DNA of 64,000 bases from Candidatus Hepatincola sp. Av (GCA_023518375.1 CP068450.1:682001-746000), one strand, 5' to 3'; shown: positions 46,159-56,318, counted from the first letter of the stretch. Translations and numbers: made by a program. The notes: generated by a model from the sequence alone, not told the origin.

Positions 46159-46302
46159 ATACAGTTGAAAATTATTATTAGTTTATTAACTAATACCTTG
46201 GTTTTACAACTATTACGTGTTATTGATTATTATTGTATTTATTGAAGAAATAGTTCATTCTTTAATAATGTAATTATTTTGTAAATTGGAACTTATATAA
46301 GT

Positions 46303-47337
46303 ATGGGACGTTTAAGAGATTTATTTTTTGTAGACATAGCAATAGATTTAGGTACAGCTAATACCTTAGTATACATTCGTAACAAAGGGATTATGCTGAA
46401 TGAACCTTCAGTGGTTGCTATTCAAAGGCTTCGTAATACTACTAAAGTATTAGCCGTAGGTAATGATGCTAAAAGAATGTTAGGCAGAACTTCTGGCAAT
46501 ATTTCAGCTATTCGCCCTTTAAAAGACGGAGTAATTGCCGACTTTGAAGTAGCCGAACAAATGATCAAATACTTTATCAAAAAAGTATTTACTACTAATT
46601 ATTTAAAGCGGTCTTTAATTTTAGTGTGTGTTCCTTCTGGCTCTACTCCCGTAGAAAGAAGAGCCATTCAAGACTCTGCCTATAATGCCGGAGCCACTCA
46701 TGTATACTTAGTAGAAGAACCTATTGCTGCGGCTATTGGTGCCAACCTACCTATTTTAGATCCACTTGGTTCTATGGTAGTAGATATTGGTGGTGGTACT
46801 ACCGAAGTAGCTATTATGTCTTTAGGGGGTATTGTATACTCACGGTCGGCAAAAGTAGCAGGCGATAAAATGGACGATTCCATTATCCAATACTTAAAAA
46901 AACACCATAACATGATTATAGGTGAAACTACTGCCCAAAAAATTAAAGAAACTATTGGTTCAGCCATGATAACCAAGAAAAATCCTAATAACACCTTACT
47001 AATTAAAGGGTTAGATTTTTCTACAGGCTTTCCTAAAGAAATTCTCATAGATGAATCTCAAGTGCAAGAGGCACTATCGGAATATGTGGCTCATATTTTA
47101 GAAATTTGTAGGGATTCCCTAGAAAGTACTCCACCTGAATTAGTTGGCGATATTATGGAAAAAGGTATTGTGTTAGCTGGTGGTGGTAGCCTACTAAAAA
47201 ATTTAGATCTTTACATTTCTCAAGGAACTGGAGTGCCTGTAATTATTGCCCCGAATGCTTTAGAGTGTGTGGCAAGAGGTACTGGTAAAATGATTGAAAA
47301 ATTTGATAAATTTAAAAATCTTTTTACTTATTATTAA
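46303..47337 (+). CDS. mreB: Rod-shape actin homologue MreB
   Basis: MreB filaments guide side-wall peptidoglycan synthesis. The 344-residue protein has all actin-fold motifs: IDLGTANTLVYIRNKGI, VEEPIAAAIGANLP, VVDIGGGTTEVAIMSLGG and the late GIVLAGGGSLLKNLD. It is strongly conserved, in contrast to the divergent FtsA in this window. It heads the mreB-mreC-mreD-mrdA-rodA operon, with gaps or overlaps of only a few bases further on. Confidence 0.98.
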   Translation: MGRLRDLFFVDIAIDLGTANTLVYIRNKGIMLNEPSVVAIQRLRNTTKVLAVGNDAKRMLGRTSGNISAIRPLKDGVIADFEVAEQMIKYFIKKVFTTNYLKRSLILVCVPSGSTPVERRAIQDSAYNAGATHVYLVEEPIAAAIGANLPILDPLGSMVVDIGGGTTEVAIMSLGGIVYSRSAKVAGDKMDDSIIQYLKKHHNMIIGETTAQKIKETIGSAMITKKNPNNTLLIKGLDFSTGFPKEILIDESQVQEALSEYVAHILEICRDSLESTPPELVGDIMEKGIVLAGGGSLLKNLDLYISQGTGVPVIIAPNALECVARGTGKMIEKFDKFKNLFTYY

Positions 47338-47368
47338 CTTTTTCTTATTATTAAAAAATAATAAATAA

Positions 47369-48169
47369 ATGAAAACTACTAATTCTCAACCTAAAAATTA
47401 TTATGTTTTTTGGCTTGGATACTTTCTTTTTGCTCTGTTAATTTTAAGTTTTAACTTAACTAATAAAGAGTTAAATAGAAGCGTAGCCTTAACTATTCAG
47501 CAATTTTCAACTAATATGAATTTGCTTTTTACTAAGGATCTTGCCACAACTTATAGTAATTTTTTTACTTCAACTAAAACTATTAAAAAATTACAACAAG
47601 ATAATGAAAATCTTAAAGCTGAAATTGCAAAATTACATGAACAATCGTTACAAATCACTATTTTACAAGAGAAATTAAAACAATTAAATTCTTTACTAAA
47701 AATTAAAGAAAATAAAAATATTTCTAAAATTATTACCACCCATGTTATGAGTAACCATTTTGCTGCTTTAAATACAACTTTAGATATACCGCTAGGTACC
47801 AATGACAATATTAACAAAAATTCCTTAGTAATTTCCAATTTAGGAGTAGTAGGTTATATTGCCAATACTTACAAAAAGAACTCAGAGATTATTACTATAG
47901 TTAACCCTGTATTTAAAATATCAGCTCGTGGTGAAAAATCTAAAATAAATGTTGTGGTAATTGGCAATGGAACTTTAAGCCCTAACCTAACTATTTATTC
48001 TAAAAATAGTAATTTAATTAGTGGCGAGAATTTACTAACTTCAGGGTTAGAGGGGCATTTTCCTCCTAATATCCCTATTGGTTATGTTACCACAGGTAAA
48101 AATAACAAATGGCAAGTACAACTATTTGAGAAATTCTCACAAATTAATTACGTTCATATTGTAAAATAA
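47369..48169 (+). CDS. mreC: Rod-shape protein MreC
   Basis: MreC is a bitopic membrane protein that activates PBP2/RodA. The 266-residue product has one span at about 13-30 (WLGYFLFALLILSFNL), a coiled coil at about 70-115 (KKLQQDNENLKAEIAKL) and a beta-rich periplasmic domain (LVISNLGVVGYIANTYK; LLTSGLEGHFPPNIPIG). This is the normal plan. It follows mreB by 31 bases and ends one base before mreD. Confidence 0.94.
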   Translation: MKTTNSQPKNYYVFWLGYFLFALLILSFNLTNKELNRSVALTIQQFSTNMNLLFTKDLATTYSNFFTSTKTIKKLQQDNENLKAEIAKLHEQSLQITILQEKLKQLNSLLKIKENKNISKIITTHVMSNHFAALNTTLDIPLGTNDNINKNSLVISNLGVVGYIANTYKKNSEIITIVNPVFKISARGEKSKINVVVIGNGTLSPNLTIYSKNSNLISGENLLTSGLEGHFPPNIPIGYVTTGKNNKWQVQLFEKFSQINYVHIVK

Positions 48170-48170
48170 C

Positions 48171-48671
48171 ATGCAGAATATTAAAATGCAGAACATCAAT
48201 AAAATAAACTATTTTAACCTGCTTTTACCAACCTTACTTTTTATATGTTGTGTAATTTTACAAGGTGTACTTAATAGCAAACTGTTATTTGTTATAGCTT
48301 ATAGTTTATTACTTTATAACTTTTTAAAAAATAAATACCGTATTAATATTTTTATTTATTTTATAGCAGGCATAATTTTAGATAGTAATAATAATATTAT
48401 CTTAGGTTTATCTACTTTAATCTTCCTGTTAACAGATTTGCTAAGTTCTATAGAAACTAAAAAATTTAAAATGGATTTTATTTATAGTTATCTATTCTTT
48501 TTAGTAAACATTGTAACAATTTGTATATTTATTAATATTGTACAATTATTTTCTAATATTCATTTTATAAACCTTGTATACTTTATAAGTACTGCTTTTA
48601 TTATATATCCTGTAATATATTTAATAAGTACTATATACAACGGTTTTTTAGTGAAACAAAATGAAAAATAA
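48171..48671 (+). CDS. mreD: Rod-shape membrane protein MreD
   Basis: A 166-residue integral membrane protein with about five or six spans. MreD proteins are small and poorly conserved. The call rests on size, topology and position between mreC and mrdA, with ILDSNNNIILGLSTLIFLLTD matching the usual IxDxxxxxxLGxxxL pattern. A second ATG near the start (MQNIKMQN) makes the exact start uncertain. Its end overlaps mrdA by 11 bases. Confidence 0.85.
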   Translation: MQNIKMQNINKINYFNLLLPTLLFICCVILQGVLNSKLLFVIAYSLLLYNFLKNKYRINIFIYFIAGIILDSNNNIILGLSTLIFLLTDLLSSIETKKFKMDFIYSYLFFLVNIVTICIFINIVQLFSNIHFINLVYFISTAFIIYPVIYLISTIYNGFLVKQNEK

Positions 48672-50505
48672 AAGCACTATATTTTCACGTAGAATTTTCG
48701 TTTTATTAATTGCACAATTAGGTTTCTTTTTTATTCTGGTAGTTAGGTTATTTATTTTACAAATTAAAGACCAATTTTATTTTGAAAGGTTATCTGAAAA
48801 AAACCGCATAAGTTTTGTTCCTTTAATTCCTAAAAGAGGTATTATTTACGATACCTTTAATAAAGTTTTAGCTGAAAATATTTTTTTATGGGAAGCCTTG
48901 TTTATCAAATCCCAAATTAACCAAAGTATAGAGCTATTCATTAATACCTTATCTTCTATTATTGTTTTACAAGATAAAGATAAGGCAAGAATCTTAAAAG
49001 ATTACCAAAATTTTCCAGCTCATTCCCCTATTTTAATTAAACAGCCCTTAAGCCAAACAGAAATTGCGGCTATAGAAACTTTTTCCTATAATATTACTGG
49101 CGTTTTTATTCGCCCTTTTTATAGAAGAACTTATCCTTATAAAGAAGTAATGTCCCACGTGTTAGGCTATACTAGTATTACCGATGATATGGCTAAAACT
49201 AATAATGTTCCTAATTGGCATATTGGTAAGTCTGGCATTGAACTAGCTATGGATTCTTTTCTACTAGGTGAGGCTGGTTATTCTAAATACGAAATTGATG
49301 CTAAAGGGAATGTGATAAAAAAACTAGAACAAATTCCATCTAAACCAGGCTATAATGTTAGCCTTACTATAGATGCTAACTTGCAAAGTAAAATTTATAA
49401 ACTTCTTAGTGCTTATAACAGTGCTTCTGCCGTTGTAACGCATATACCTACTGGTAACATTATTGCTTTAACATCGTATCCAAGTTTTGATGCCAACGAC
49501 TTCACCGAAGGTATTTCCTCTGAAGTGTGGGAGTCTTTAGTGCATAATAAAAAGTCCCCCCTTGCTAACAAACCTATTCAAGGGCTATATCCACCTGGTT
49601 CTACTATTAAACCTATTATTGCTTTATCTGCCTTAGAAAAAAAAATTATTAAACCTTCTACCGTAGTGGAATGTAAAGGTTATATAGATATTGGTAAAGA
49701 TCGTTTCCATTGCTGGAAACATGAAGGGCATGGTAAGGTAGATGTAGCTCGTGCTTTAGCCGAGTCTTGTGATATTTTCTTTTACCAATTAGCAGAATCC
49801 ATTAAATTAGCAGATATGGATCAAGTAGCCAGAGATTTCGGCTTCGGGCAAAAACATTTACCAATTATTAGTACCGAATACAAAGGTAGAACTATTTACA
49901 ATTCTAAGGCCGACCTCCGTAGGCATTATACCTTAGGTGATAGAATTGTTTCTATTATTGGGCAAGGTAAATGGTTAACTACCCCTTTACAACTTAATAG
50001 AATGATTACTCTCATTGCTAATCAGGGCATAGATTTTAGGTTTAACTTACTCAAATACATTGAATTTGATAATAAAATTATTTACCCTAAAAGCGAAACA
50101 GATCACAGGCAAGTTCTTAATTACAACCCTAAGCACATGGAATTAGTAAGAAAAAGTTTATTCAATGATGTTAACACTAAAGCAGGTACAGGTTTATTTG
50201 CAAAAACTAGAATTCCTACATGGGAATTATCTGGTAAAACAGGCACCTCACAAGTAAGAAGAATTACCCTTGAAGAAAGAGAAACAGGTGTTATTGCTAA
50301 TAATCTGCTACCTTGGGAACAGCGGGATCATGGCTTATTTGTTGGTTTTGTTCCCTTTGAGAATCCTCAATATTCAATTTCAGTAGTAATAGAACATGGT
50401 GGTGGTTCTTCCTTAACGGCGGCTCCTATTGCCCGAGCCATTGCTAGGGAATTATATAAAAACAATACAAATTTACAAAATGCTAACCAACCTGTAACCA
50501 ATTAA
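48661..50505 (+). CDS. mrdA: Elongation transpeptidase PBP2 (MrdA)
   Basis: PBP2 crosslinks side-wall peptidoglycan together with RodA. The 614-residue class B protein has an N-terminal anchor at about 12-32 (VLLIAQLGFFFILVVRLFIL) and a dimerisation domain (RGIIYDTFNKVLAEN; FYRRTYPYKEVMSHVLGY). The transpeptidase domain carries Ser314 and Lys317 (PGSTIKP), Ser369 (SCD) and KTGTS from Lys526. Length and motifs are normal. It should be the target of mecillinam-type beta-lactams. Confidence 0.97.
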   Translation: MKNKSTIFSRRIFVLLIAQLGFFFILVVRLFILQIKDQFYFERLSEKNRISFVPLIPKRGIIYDTFNKVLAENIFLWEALFIKSQINQSIELFINTLSSIIVLQDKDKARILKDYQNFPAHSPILIKQPLSQTEIAAIETFSYNITGVFIRPFYRRTYPYKEVMSHVLGYTSITDDMAKTNNVPNWHIGKSGIELAMDSFLLGEAGYSKYEIDAKGNVIKKLEQIPSKPGYNVSLTIDANLQSKIYKLLSAYNSASAVVTHIPTGNIIALTSYPSFDANDFTEGISSEVWESLVHNKKSPLANKPIQGLYPPGSTIKPIIALSALEKKIIKPSTVVECKGYIDIGKDRFHCWKHEGHGKVDVARALAESCDIFFYQLAESIKLADMDQVARDFGFGQKHLPIISTEYKGRTIYNSKADLRRHYTLGDRIVSIIGQGKWLTTPLQLNRMITLIANQGIDFRFNLLKYIEFDNKIIYPKSETDHRQVLNYNPKHMELVRKSLFNDVNTKAGTGLFAKTRIPTWELSGKTGTSQVRRITLEERETGVIANNLLPWEQRDHGLFVGFVPFENPQYSISVVIEHGGGSSLTAAPIARAIARELYKNNTNLQNANQPVTN

Positions 50506-50520
50506 TTACAAGGTAAAATA

Positions 50521-51621
50521 ATGAGAAACTCTAACAAAATATTTGATATAAGTAATCTAAGTAAAGCTCTAATAGCTCTAATTCTTTTATTAACTCTGCT
50601 TGGAGCTTTAATGCAATACAGTGCTGGTGGAGGTGACTTTTTTAAATACTCTGCCCCCTACCTTATAAAACTTTTTTTAGGATTTATTATTTTAATAGTT
50701 ATTGCTAGAATAGATTTAAAAATTATTTTTTTACTAACTAACTTTTTTTATTATTTCTCTTTATTTTTATTAGTTGTAGTTACTGTTGTAGGCTCTGTTC
50801 GTTTAGGAGCCCAAAGGTGGTTGAATCTTGGCTTTTTTGTGATTCAACCTGCGGAACTTATGAAAATAGCCATAATTCTAATGCTGGCTAAATACTTTCA
50901 TACTTTTTCAGTTTCCCAAGTAGGAAAATTAAAATTCTACATTCAACCTTTAATTTTAGTAGCTATACCTACTTTATTAATACTAAAACAGCCCGACTTA
51001 GGAACGGCAATAGTTTTAACTCTTTTAGGTGCAGTAATTTTCTTTTTATCTGGTTTTCGTTTAAAATACTTTGTAATCATTAGTACTGTATTTTTAATGA
51101 TGCTACCAATTCTTTGGTTCTCTTTGCACGATTATCAGAAAAACAGAATTTTAACTTTTCTCAACCCCGACCGTGATCCCTTAGGTGCTGGTTACCATAT
51201 TATTCAATCTAAAATTGCAATTGGTTCAGGTGGTTTATTAGGTAAAGGTTTTCTACAAGGAACCCAAGCCCAACTAGATTTTTTACCAGAAAAACATACC
51301 GACTTTATTTTTACTCTTATTGCTGAAGAATTTGGGTTCTTGGGAAATTTTTTAATAATTTTAATATATAGTGGCATGATTACCATTATGGTTTTAATGA
51401 GTGAAAAATGCACCTACCGCTTTGGGCAATATGTTATTGCCGGTATTGCAAGTATGTTTTTTATTTACATTTTTATTAATATTGGCATGGTTAGTGGCTT
51501 ACTACCTGTTGTAGGAATCCCTTTGCCTTTTTTATCTTACGGAGGAACCGCCTTAATTTCTAATATGATAGCCTTTGGCTTAGTATTTAATATAGATAAC
51601 AATAGCTCTCATAAGTCTTAG
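50521..51621 (+). CDS. rodA: Rod-shape peptidoglycan polymerase RodA (SEDS family)
   Basis: RodA polymerises lipid II into side-wall glycan with PBP2. The 366-residue polytopic protein has the SEDS motifs GAQRWLNLGFFVIQPAELMK, LILKQPDLGTAI, the KHTDFIFTLIAEEFG loop and the C-terminal LPFLSYGGTALI. It starts 15 bases after mrdA and ends the mre operon. With FtsW at 23.2-24.4 kb, both SEDS systems are present. Confidence 0.96.
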   Translation: MRNSNKIFDISNLSKALIALILLLTLLGALMQYSAGGGDFFKYSAPYLIKLFLGFIILIVIARIDLKIIFLLTNFFYYFSLFLLVVVTVVGSVRLGAQRWLNLGFFVIQPAELMKIAIILMLAKYFHTFSVSQVGKLKFYIQPLILVAIPTLLILKQPDLGTAIVLTLLGAVIFFLSGFRLKYFVIISTVFLMMLPILWFSLHDYQKNRILTFLNPDRDPLGAGYHIIQSKIAIGSGGLLGKGFLQGTQAQLDFLPEKHTDFIFTLIAEEFGFLGNFLIILIYSGMITIMVLMSEKCTYRFGQYVIAGIASMFFIYIFINIGMVSGLLPVVGIPLPFLSYGGTALISNMIAFGLVFNIDNNSSHKS

Positions 51622-52637
51622 AAGTGGAACTTAAATAATATGAAATCTTAATTTTGAATACATCTTAGGCTTGAATCTTAAGGTTATAATCTATTAAAAA
51701 ATAAATGGTAACTATACGCTGCCGGAACCTTTAAAAGGATTGGTAAGATTACAAAAAGAATTCAATACAGAATCAAAGAGTGTTAAATATCTAATTAAAT
51801 TACGCTGGAATAATAAACGAATTCTAAACCTGTATGTATACACCGCTAATCACATAAAAAAATTTACTGTTGCATTCATATACTTTATACTCTGTAAAAT
51901 AAGTTGTAAAGAGCAAGGATATAATGGCAAAGATTTATTATGTTAAGTAGGTAAAAACAGTGGGAAATAATGGGATTTGACGGGAAATACCGATTCAAAT
52001 AAGTGCAAGATTAAATGGCAATAATTTTTAGTGAACTATTACCATTAAATTATCCACGCTACAATAAGGTTATTTTTATGAAACTATCAAGGTACATTAA
52101 TTACAGATGTAGCCTAATCATGCTAAAAATAATCTTAATAAAATATTCTTAATTTATGAAGAAAAGGATAAAAAATTCATATATAATAATTCCAATTTAA
52201 TACACAACTTCAAAAAAATTATTTTACATTTACAAACTATAAATATCTTTCAAATTGTAAAATATAATAATAGTTAAGGAATTACCCTGCTAATAGTATA
52301 ATAGAATTTTTAGATTAATTAATGGTGATTATATACTTAAATACTTAACACGACTAAATGATAATTACATCACCTAAAGTACTTTTCTTAAGCATAGTAT
52401 GATTTTACTAAATCCTTTTTTATTTTTAGTTTGACTTTTCTTACACTCAAAATTAATAATCATTTATATATGGATAAATACTATAGTTTTAAGTAAATTA
52501 TTACTTCTTCTTCACAAGTATACTAGAATTTTTAGATCCTTTATAAGATGAAGCAACATTAATAGTAGTGTTTAGTAGTATATTATTCATATTACAATAA
52601 TTTTAGGTTAGAAAATTTAGAAGTTTTTTACAATAAC
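51622..52637. other. One-kilobase region of decayed sequence
   Basis: No convincing gene lies in these 1000 bases between the convergent rodA and M16 genes. It holds a possible IS1595 transposase remnant (51701-51946) and a TTAACACGAC-containing stretch at 52321-52355 related, in reverse, to motifs at 37.9 and 38.1 kb. It also has a 29-codon minus-strand frame (52501-52590) ending in ILVKKK, which resembles the VKIVKKK end of the neighbouring M16 protein. Confidence 0.5.
51701..51946 (+). mobile_element. Possible N-terminal remnant of an IS1595-family transposase
   Basis: The frame reads LPEPLKGLVRLQKEFNTES, then KYLIKLRW, resembling the start of IS1595-type transposases (a Phe-Pro-Thr-Glu stretch, then YLxKLRWPxGFxCPxC). 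After KLRW the expected zinc cysteines are scrambled; only a late ILCKISCKEQ recalls the second Cys pair. It ends after 68 codons from a TTG. If correct, this is a small decayed relic. The similarity is by eye only and weak. Confidence 0.35.
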
Positions 52638-54023
52638 TTACTTCTTTTTCACAATTTTTACTATAGTGATGTTATCTAGATCTAAGTTATCTAAGATATC
52701 TTGGTAATTAACCTTACTAATACTATTCATAGTATTTCTGGATTCAATAAACTCACCAATAGTTTGGTTTCTAAATTGAATAGTATTTAAGGTTTGTGCC
52801 ATTTCTTCATTATTAGAGAAAAAATTTAACTCATTAGCCAGTAGCCAATCTTTAGCAATAAGAATATTTTTGTAATTAGTATTTTTACGAGATTCTTGTA
52901 AAACTCTTTTAACTTCATCTATGGCTTGATCCGCTGTATTTAAAGAACTACCAAGTGATACCACCCAATAATGAGCTAAAGCATTTTGTAATAAAGAACT
53001 ACTTACAGTATATACTAACCCCTGATTATTACGAAGCTCTTGAAATAAAGCTGAATCAGGAATTCGCCCTAGATAAGTATTTACAACTTGGGCATAAGGG
53101 TAGTCAATACTGTTAACATCTGGTGAACTAAACACCATATAAACTTCCGACTGGGCTACATTTTGAATCGGGACACTAATTGTTTTATTAACAATTCTAG
53201 GGGTAATTTTAGGTAAAGTAATATTAGAGGTAGCATGTGGTAACTTAGCAAATATTTTTTCTAAATTATTTTCAACCTCGCCTTGGCTAATATTACCACT
53301 AACTGCTACATATATGTTATCTTTAGTTATTACTTTGGCCTTAAACCTAGCTAAAATTTCTGGCGTTATGCGAGCTATAGTTCTAGGATTCCCTATAATA
53401 TCTTTAAAGTAAGGGCTATTACCAAACAAAGATCTTCTTAAACTTTTTTCTACAAAGTAAGTAGGGTTAGCAGTATTAACATTATATTCAACTAAAAGGT
53501 TATTCTTAGATATTGCTAACTCTCGTTGACCTAAATTAGGGCGGTTAATAACCATATCTAAAATATCAAACAAATGATTACGGTAATAAGATAAAGTACT
53601 AATATTAACAATTATTTTGTCTCTTTCTGTTGAGGTATCTATAGAAATGGAATAATCTTCTAATAATTTTTTAAACTCGTAGGGGCTATAACCTCCTGCT
53701 CCTTGTACTAAAGCATTAGCTAACAAATAACTAATTCCATCGTATCCCTTAGTGTCTAAGGCGGCTCCCCCCTTAAACATAATATTTACAGAAATAATAT
53801 TTTTAGAGGTATTTTCATAAAATAAACCATGTTTAATAGATTGAGTTTCCATTTTTTTTACAGAAAATAGAATTTCCCTAGAATACTTTAACAAGTTGAT
53901 GTCCTTAGATTTACTAGTATAAGAAAAAGATACCCATAATTTAAGAATAACCCCAATAGCAATAACCCCATATAGTAAATAGGTAGTATAATATGATCTA
54001 CTTGTTTTGGTAAGTCTGCTCAT
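52638..54023 (-). CDS. M16 family protein lacking the zinc motif (non-catalytic partner)
   Basis: A 461-residue M16 protein with an N-terminal span (about 15-33, YGVIAIGVILKLWVSF), so it is anchored or exported to the periplasm. Where active M16 enzymes have HxxEH it reads GISYLLANALVQGAGG, so it cannot bind zinc in the usual way. The C-terminal half has the normal RNNQGLVYTVSSS pattern. It lies 15 bases after an active M16 gene, like the paired active and inactive subunits known in this family. A heterodimer is likely. Confidence 0.88.
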   Translation of the reverse strand: MSRLTKTSRSYYTTYLLYGVIAIGVILKLWVSFSYTSKSKDINLLKYSREILFSVKKMETQSIKHGLFYENTSKNIISVNIMFKGGAALDTKGYDGISYLLANALVQGAGGYSPYEFKKLLEDYSISIDTSTERDKIIVNISTLSYYRNHLFDILDMVINRPNLGQRELAISKNNLLVEYNVNTANPTYFVEKSLRRSLFGNSPYFKDIIGNPRTIARITPEILARFKAKVITKDNIYVAVSGNISQGEVENNLEKIFAKLPHATSNITLPKITPRIVNKTISVPIQNVAQSEVYMVFSSPDVNSIDYPYAQVVNTYLGRIPDSALFQELRNNQGLVYTVSSSLLQNALAHYWVVSLGSSLNTADQAIDEVKRVLQESRKNTNYKNILIAKDWLLANELNFFSNNEEMAQTLNTIQFRNQTIGEFIESRNTMNSISKVNYQDILDNLDLDNITIVKIVKKK

Positions 54024-54038
54024 TGTTTTGTAACCCTG

Positions 54039-55391
54039 TTATTTTTTTAATGCTTCAGAAAGCACATAGTGTTGCCGAAGGAGCCTTTTATAATAAAGGT
54101 TTATATCCTTTACTTTGGTAGCACTTAACTTATTTGGTAAATCTAAAACCTCTTCTACACTAACTCCTGCATTAATATAGCGTGCCATGGTAAACAAGTA
54201 TTCATTATCATCTTCTTGCAGCAGTTCTAGTTCATCTTTAATTTTTCTAGAGCTAATAGCTATTTCTTTTCTGGAAAACCCTCTTCTTGCAATTTGTGCT
54301 AAAGTTAAATTAAGTTCCCCTATTACTTTATTCGCACTAATACCATCTTGAGGGACAACCGTAATAGAAAAGTCGGTATTACCTTTAGCAAAGGGGTCGT
54401 AATCTATTGAAACATCTACTGCTAGTTTTTTATCTAACACTAAATCTTTATATAAAATATTAGCTTTAGATTGTAAAATTTTAGATATTACCACTAAAGC
54501 ATAGGCTTCTTTTGAACCTTTAGAAGTATCTGAAATTAAAGATGGAACATTATAAGACTTTAAAATAACATCTTGTTTAATATTATCATTTTTATATTTA
54601 AGGGTATAATTGGCTAGATAGGCTGGCTCAAGGTAATTGTTTCTTTTATTAATAGTTCTTGTTGGCTGTAGATTAGTATAATATTTATTTAAGTATTCTT
54701 CCACCTCGTTAAAATTCACATTACCAATAATGAAAATATTAGCATTATTAGGGGTATACCATTTTTCATAAAACTGTCGTAATTCTGCTGGAGTAATTTG
54801 TTGAAAAGTATTGTAATTACCTATAACTGTTCTGCCATAGTTAGTAGTAGGAAAAATTGCCCGCCTTGCTACATCATAAAATTGATTATAAGGCTTATTG
54901 TTATACATATTCCTTTCTTCATTAATAACCTTTTTTTCGTTGGTTACTGGTATGTTTTCAATTTTTAACCACCGCATTCTATCGGCTTCAATTTTCATAA
55001 TAGTTCTTAAATAGATATTAGGTAAAGATGTATAATAAAGGGTAATATCATAAGAGGTAAAAGCATTATAATAAGCACCCATTTTCTTTATTAGGTCGGC
55101 ATATTCTTTTTTAGAATAACGGTTAGTTCCTAAAAACATTGTGTGTTCTAAATAATGGGCTATTCCTTGCTGATTCTCTTCTTCGTCCATAGAACCAACA
55201 TTATAAGCAATAGCATAAGTAATAATAGGATTGGGAGTTTTAAAGATATATGCTTTTAAGCCATTTTTTAAGGTAAAAGTTTGGTATTCAATGGCTCCTA
55301 AATTATTTATGCTAGCAAAAAAAACTAGGCAAATAGTAGGAACTATTAGTTTATTTATGATTATATTTAAAATATTCTGAAAGTTTATCAT
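54039..55391 (-). CDS. Exported M16 zinc metallopeptidase (active subunit)
   Basis: A 450-residue M16 peptidase with a signal peptide (about residues 1-33, IVPTICLVFFASINNLGA) and the full zinc motif HYLEH at 79-83. The downstream Glu is in the KVINEERNMY stretch. It is predicted to work in the periplasm with the inactive M16 protein that follows. Its start overlaps the DUF3035 lipoprotein gene by 41 bases; no later ATG precedes the signal, so the overlap appears real. In alphaproteobacteria this pair commonly follows lspA and a DUF3035 gene. Confidence 0.93.
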   Translation of the reverse strand: MINFQNILNIIINKLIVPTICLVFFASINNLGAIEYQTFTLKNGLKAYIFKTPNPIITYAIAYNVGSMDEEENQQGIAHYLEHTMFLGTNRYSKKEYADLIKKMGAYYNAFTSYDITLYYTSLPNIYLRTIMKIEADRMRWLKIENIPVTNEKKVINEERNMYNNKPYNQFYDVARRAIFPTTNYGRTVIGNYNTFQQITPAELRQFYEKWYTPNNANIFIIGNVNFNEVEEYLNKYYTNLQPTRTINKRNNYLEPAYLANYTLKYKNDNIKQDVILKSYNVPSLISDTSKGSKEAYALVVISKILQSKANILYKDLVLDKKLAVDVSIDYDPFAKGNTDFSITVVPQDGISANKVIGELNLTLAQIARRGFSRKEIAISSRKIKDELELLQEDDNEYLFTMARYINAGVSVEEVLDLPNKLSATKVKDINLYYKRLLRQHYVLSEALKK

Positions 55392-55812
55392 CTAAACCTT
55401 CTCCTTGGTTATCATAATAAATTCTTTTTACTAGGCTTTTATCTTTAATAACTTTGCCTTGAGTTTCTTCATCTATTTTAGCTCTTACACCGAGAAAGTC
55501 TCTATTAGCACGAGCCAACACTAGTAGTTGTTTATCTCCTGCTGTCATATCAGAAGAGTACTTCATAGAATTAGCAATAGATACATTTAGGTTAAAGAGT
55601 GAATCTTGCACTACATTTTGGTTATCTTTAATATAACGGCGTTCATCTATAATTTCTTGGGAAGATAAATAATAAATAGGTGGTAAAGATAAACTAGGAT
55701 ACCTATAAATAGTAAAGGGATCATAAGTTTTTTTATTAAGATAAAAATTTTTATTGTGGCTACAAGCCGCTAATAATAACAATAAAAAACAAGCAAATAT
55801 ACGCCCTAACAA
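55351..55812 (-). CDS. DUF3035-family lipoprotein
   Basis: A 153-residue lipoprotein: the signal MLGRIFACFLLLLLAACS puts the lipidated Cys at residue 17. The mature part has the DUF3035 pattern, a short stretch of the form DPFTIYRYPSLSLPPIYYL (in alphaproteobacteria usually DEFxVxxRxPLxxPPxxxL). The function of the family is not established. It lies five bases after lspA, the enzyme that should process its signal, and overlaps the next M16 gene. Confidence 0.82.
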   Translation of the reverse strand: MLGRIFACFLLLLLAACSHNKNFYLNKKTYDPFTIYRYPSLSLPPIYYLSSQEIIDERRYIKDNQNVVQDSLFNLNVSIANSMKYSSDMTAGDKQLLVLARANRDFLGVRAKIDEETQGKVIKDKSLVKRIYYDNQGEGLDDKLSEYFKYNHK

Positions 55813-55817
55813 AACCT

Positions 55818-56318
55818 TTAGTTCCCTTTAACTTTTTTGCTAATAAAAAAAGATTTAATTATTAATATTGTAGATAATGTTATCATACAATCAGCTAGAT
55901 TAAAAATAGGAAAATGCCATTGTTGATAGTATACATGTAAAAAATCTATAACCCCATGATTTAATACTCTATCAATCCAATTACCTAAGGTGCCTGCACT
56001 TAACAGAGCCAAAGCAACAATAGCTTCCTTATTAATTTTTTTATAAATAGATGCCACCACTAAAAAAGATACAATAAAAGCTAACAAGGATAACAGCAAT
56101 ATTAGTTTATAATCTAAGCCTTGTAAAAAACTAAAACTAACTCCTTTATTTAAAATAAGAGTTAGGCTAAAAATTGGTAAAATTGGAATACTTTCATAAA
56201 GCTGCATATTACTAATTACCGCAATTTTACTTAGCATATCTATCATAAGAAATACAATTAGCAAAATAAAAAATAACCTAATTTGCGGAACTGTTAACCT
56301 TTCTGCCCATTTAAACAT
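55818..56318 (-). CDS. lspA: Lipoprotein signal peptidase LspA
   Basis: LspA cleaves lipoprotein signal peptides in the inner membrane. The 166-residue protein has four spans. The catalytic aspartates are in GNWIDRVLNHGVIDF and FNLADCMI, and LNKGVSFSFL is the conserved NxGxxF region. Its ATG meets the last base of the ileS stop; ileS-lspA coupling is common in bacteria. BamD and the DUF3035 protein here are expected clients. Confidence 0.95.
   Translation of the reverse strand: MFKWAERLTVPQIRLFFILLIVFLMIDMLSKIAVISNMQLYESIPILPIFSLTLILNKGVSFSFLQGLDYKLILLLSLLAFIVSFLVVASIYKKINKEAIVALALLSAGTLGNWIDRVLNHGVIDFLHVYYQQWHFPIFNLADCMITLSTILIIKSFFISKKVKGN

Noticed and set aside
52638-54023. M16 protein as a pseudogene because of the missing HxxEH
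   Set aside because: The frame is full length and otherwise well formed, and inactive M16 partners beside active ones are a known arrangement.
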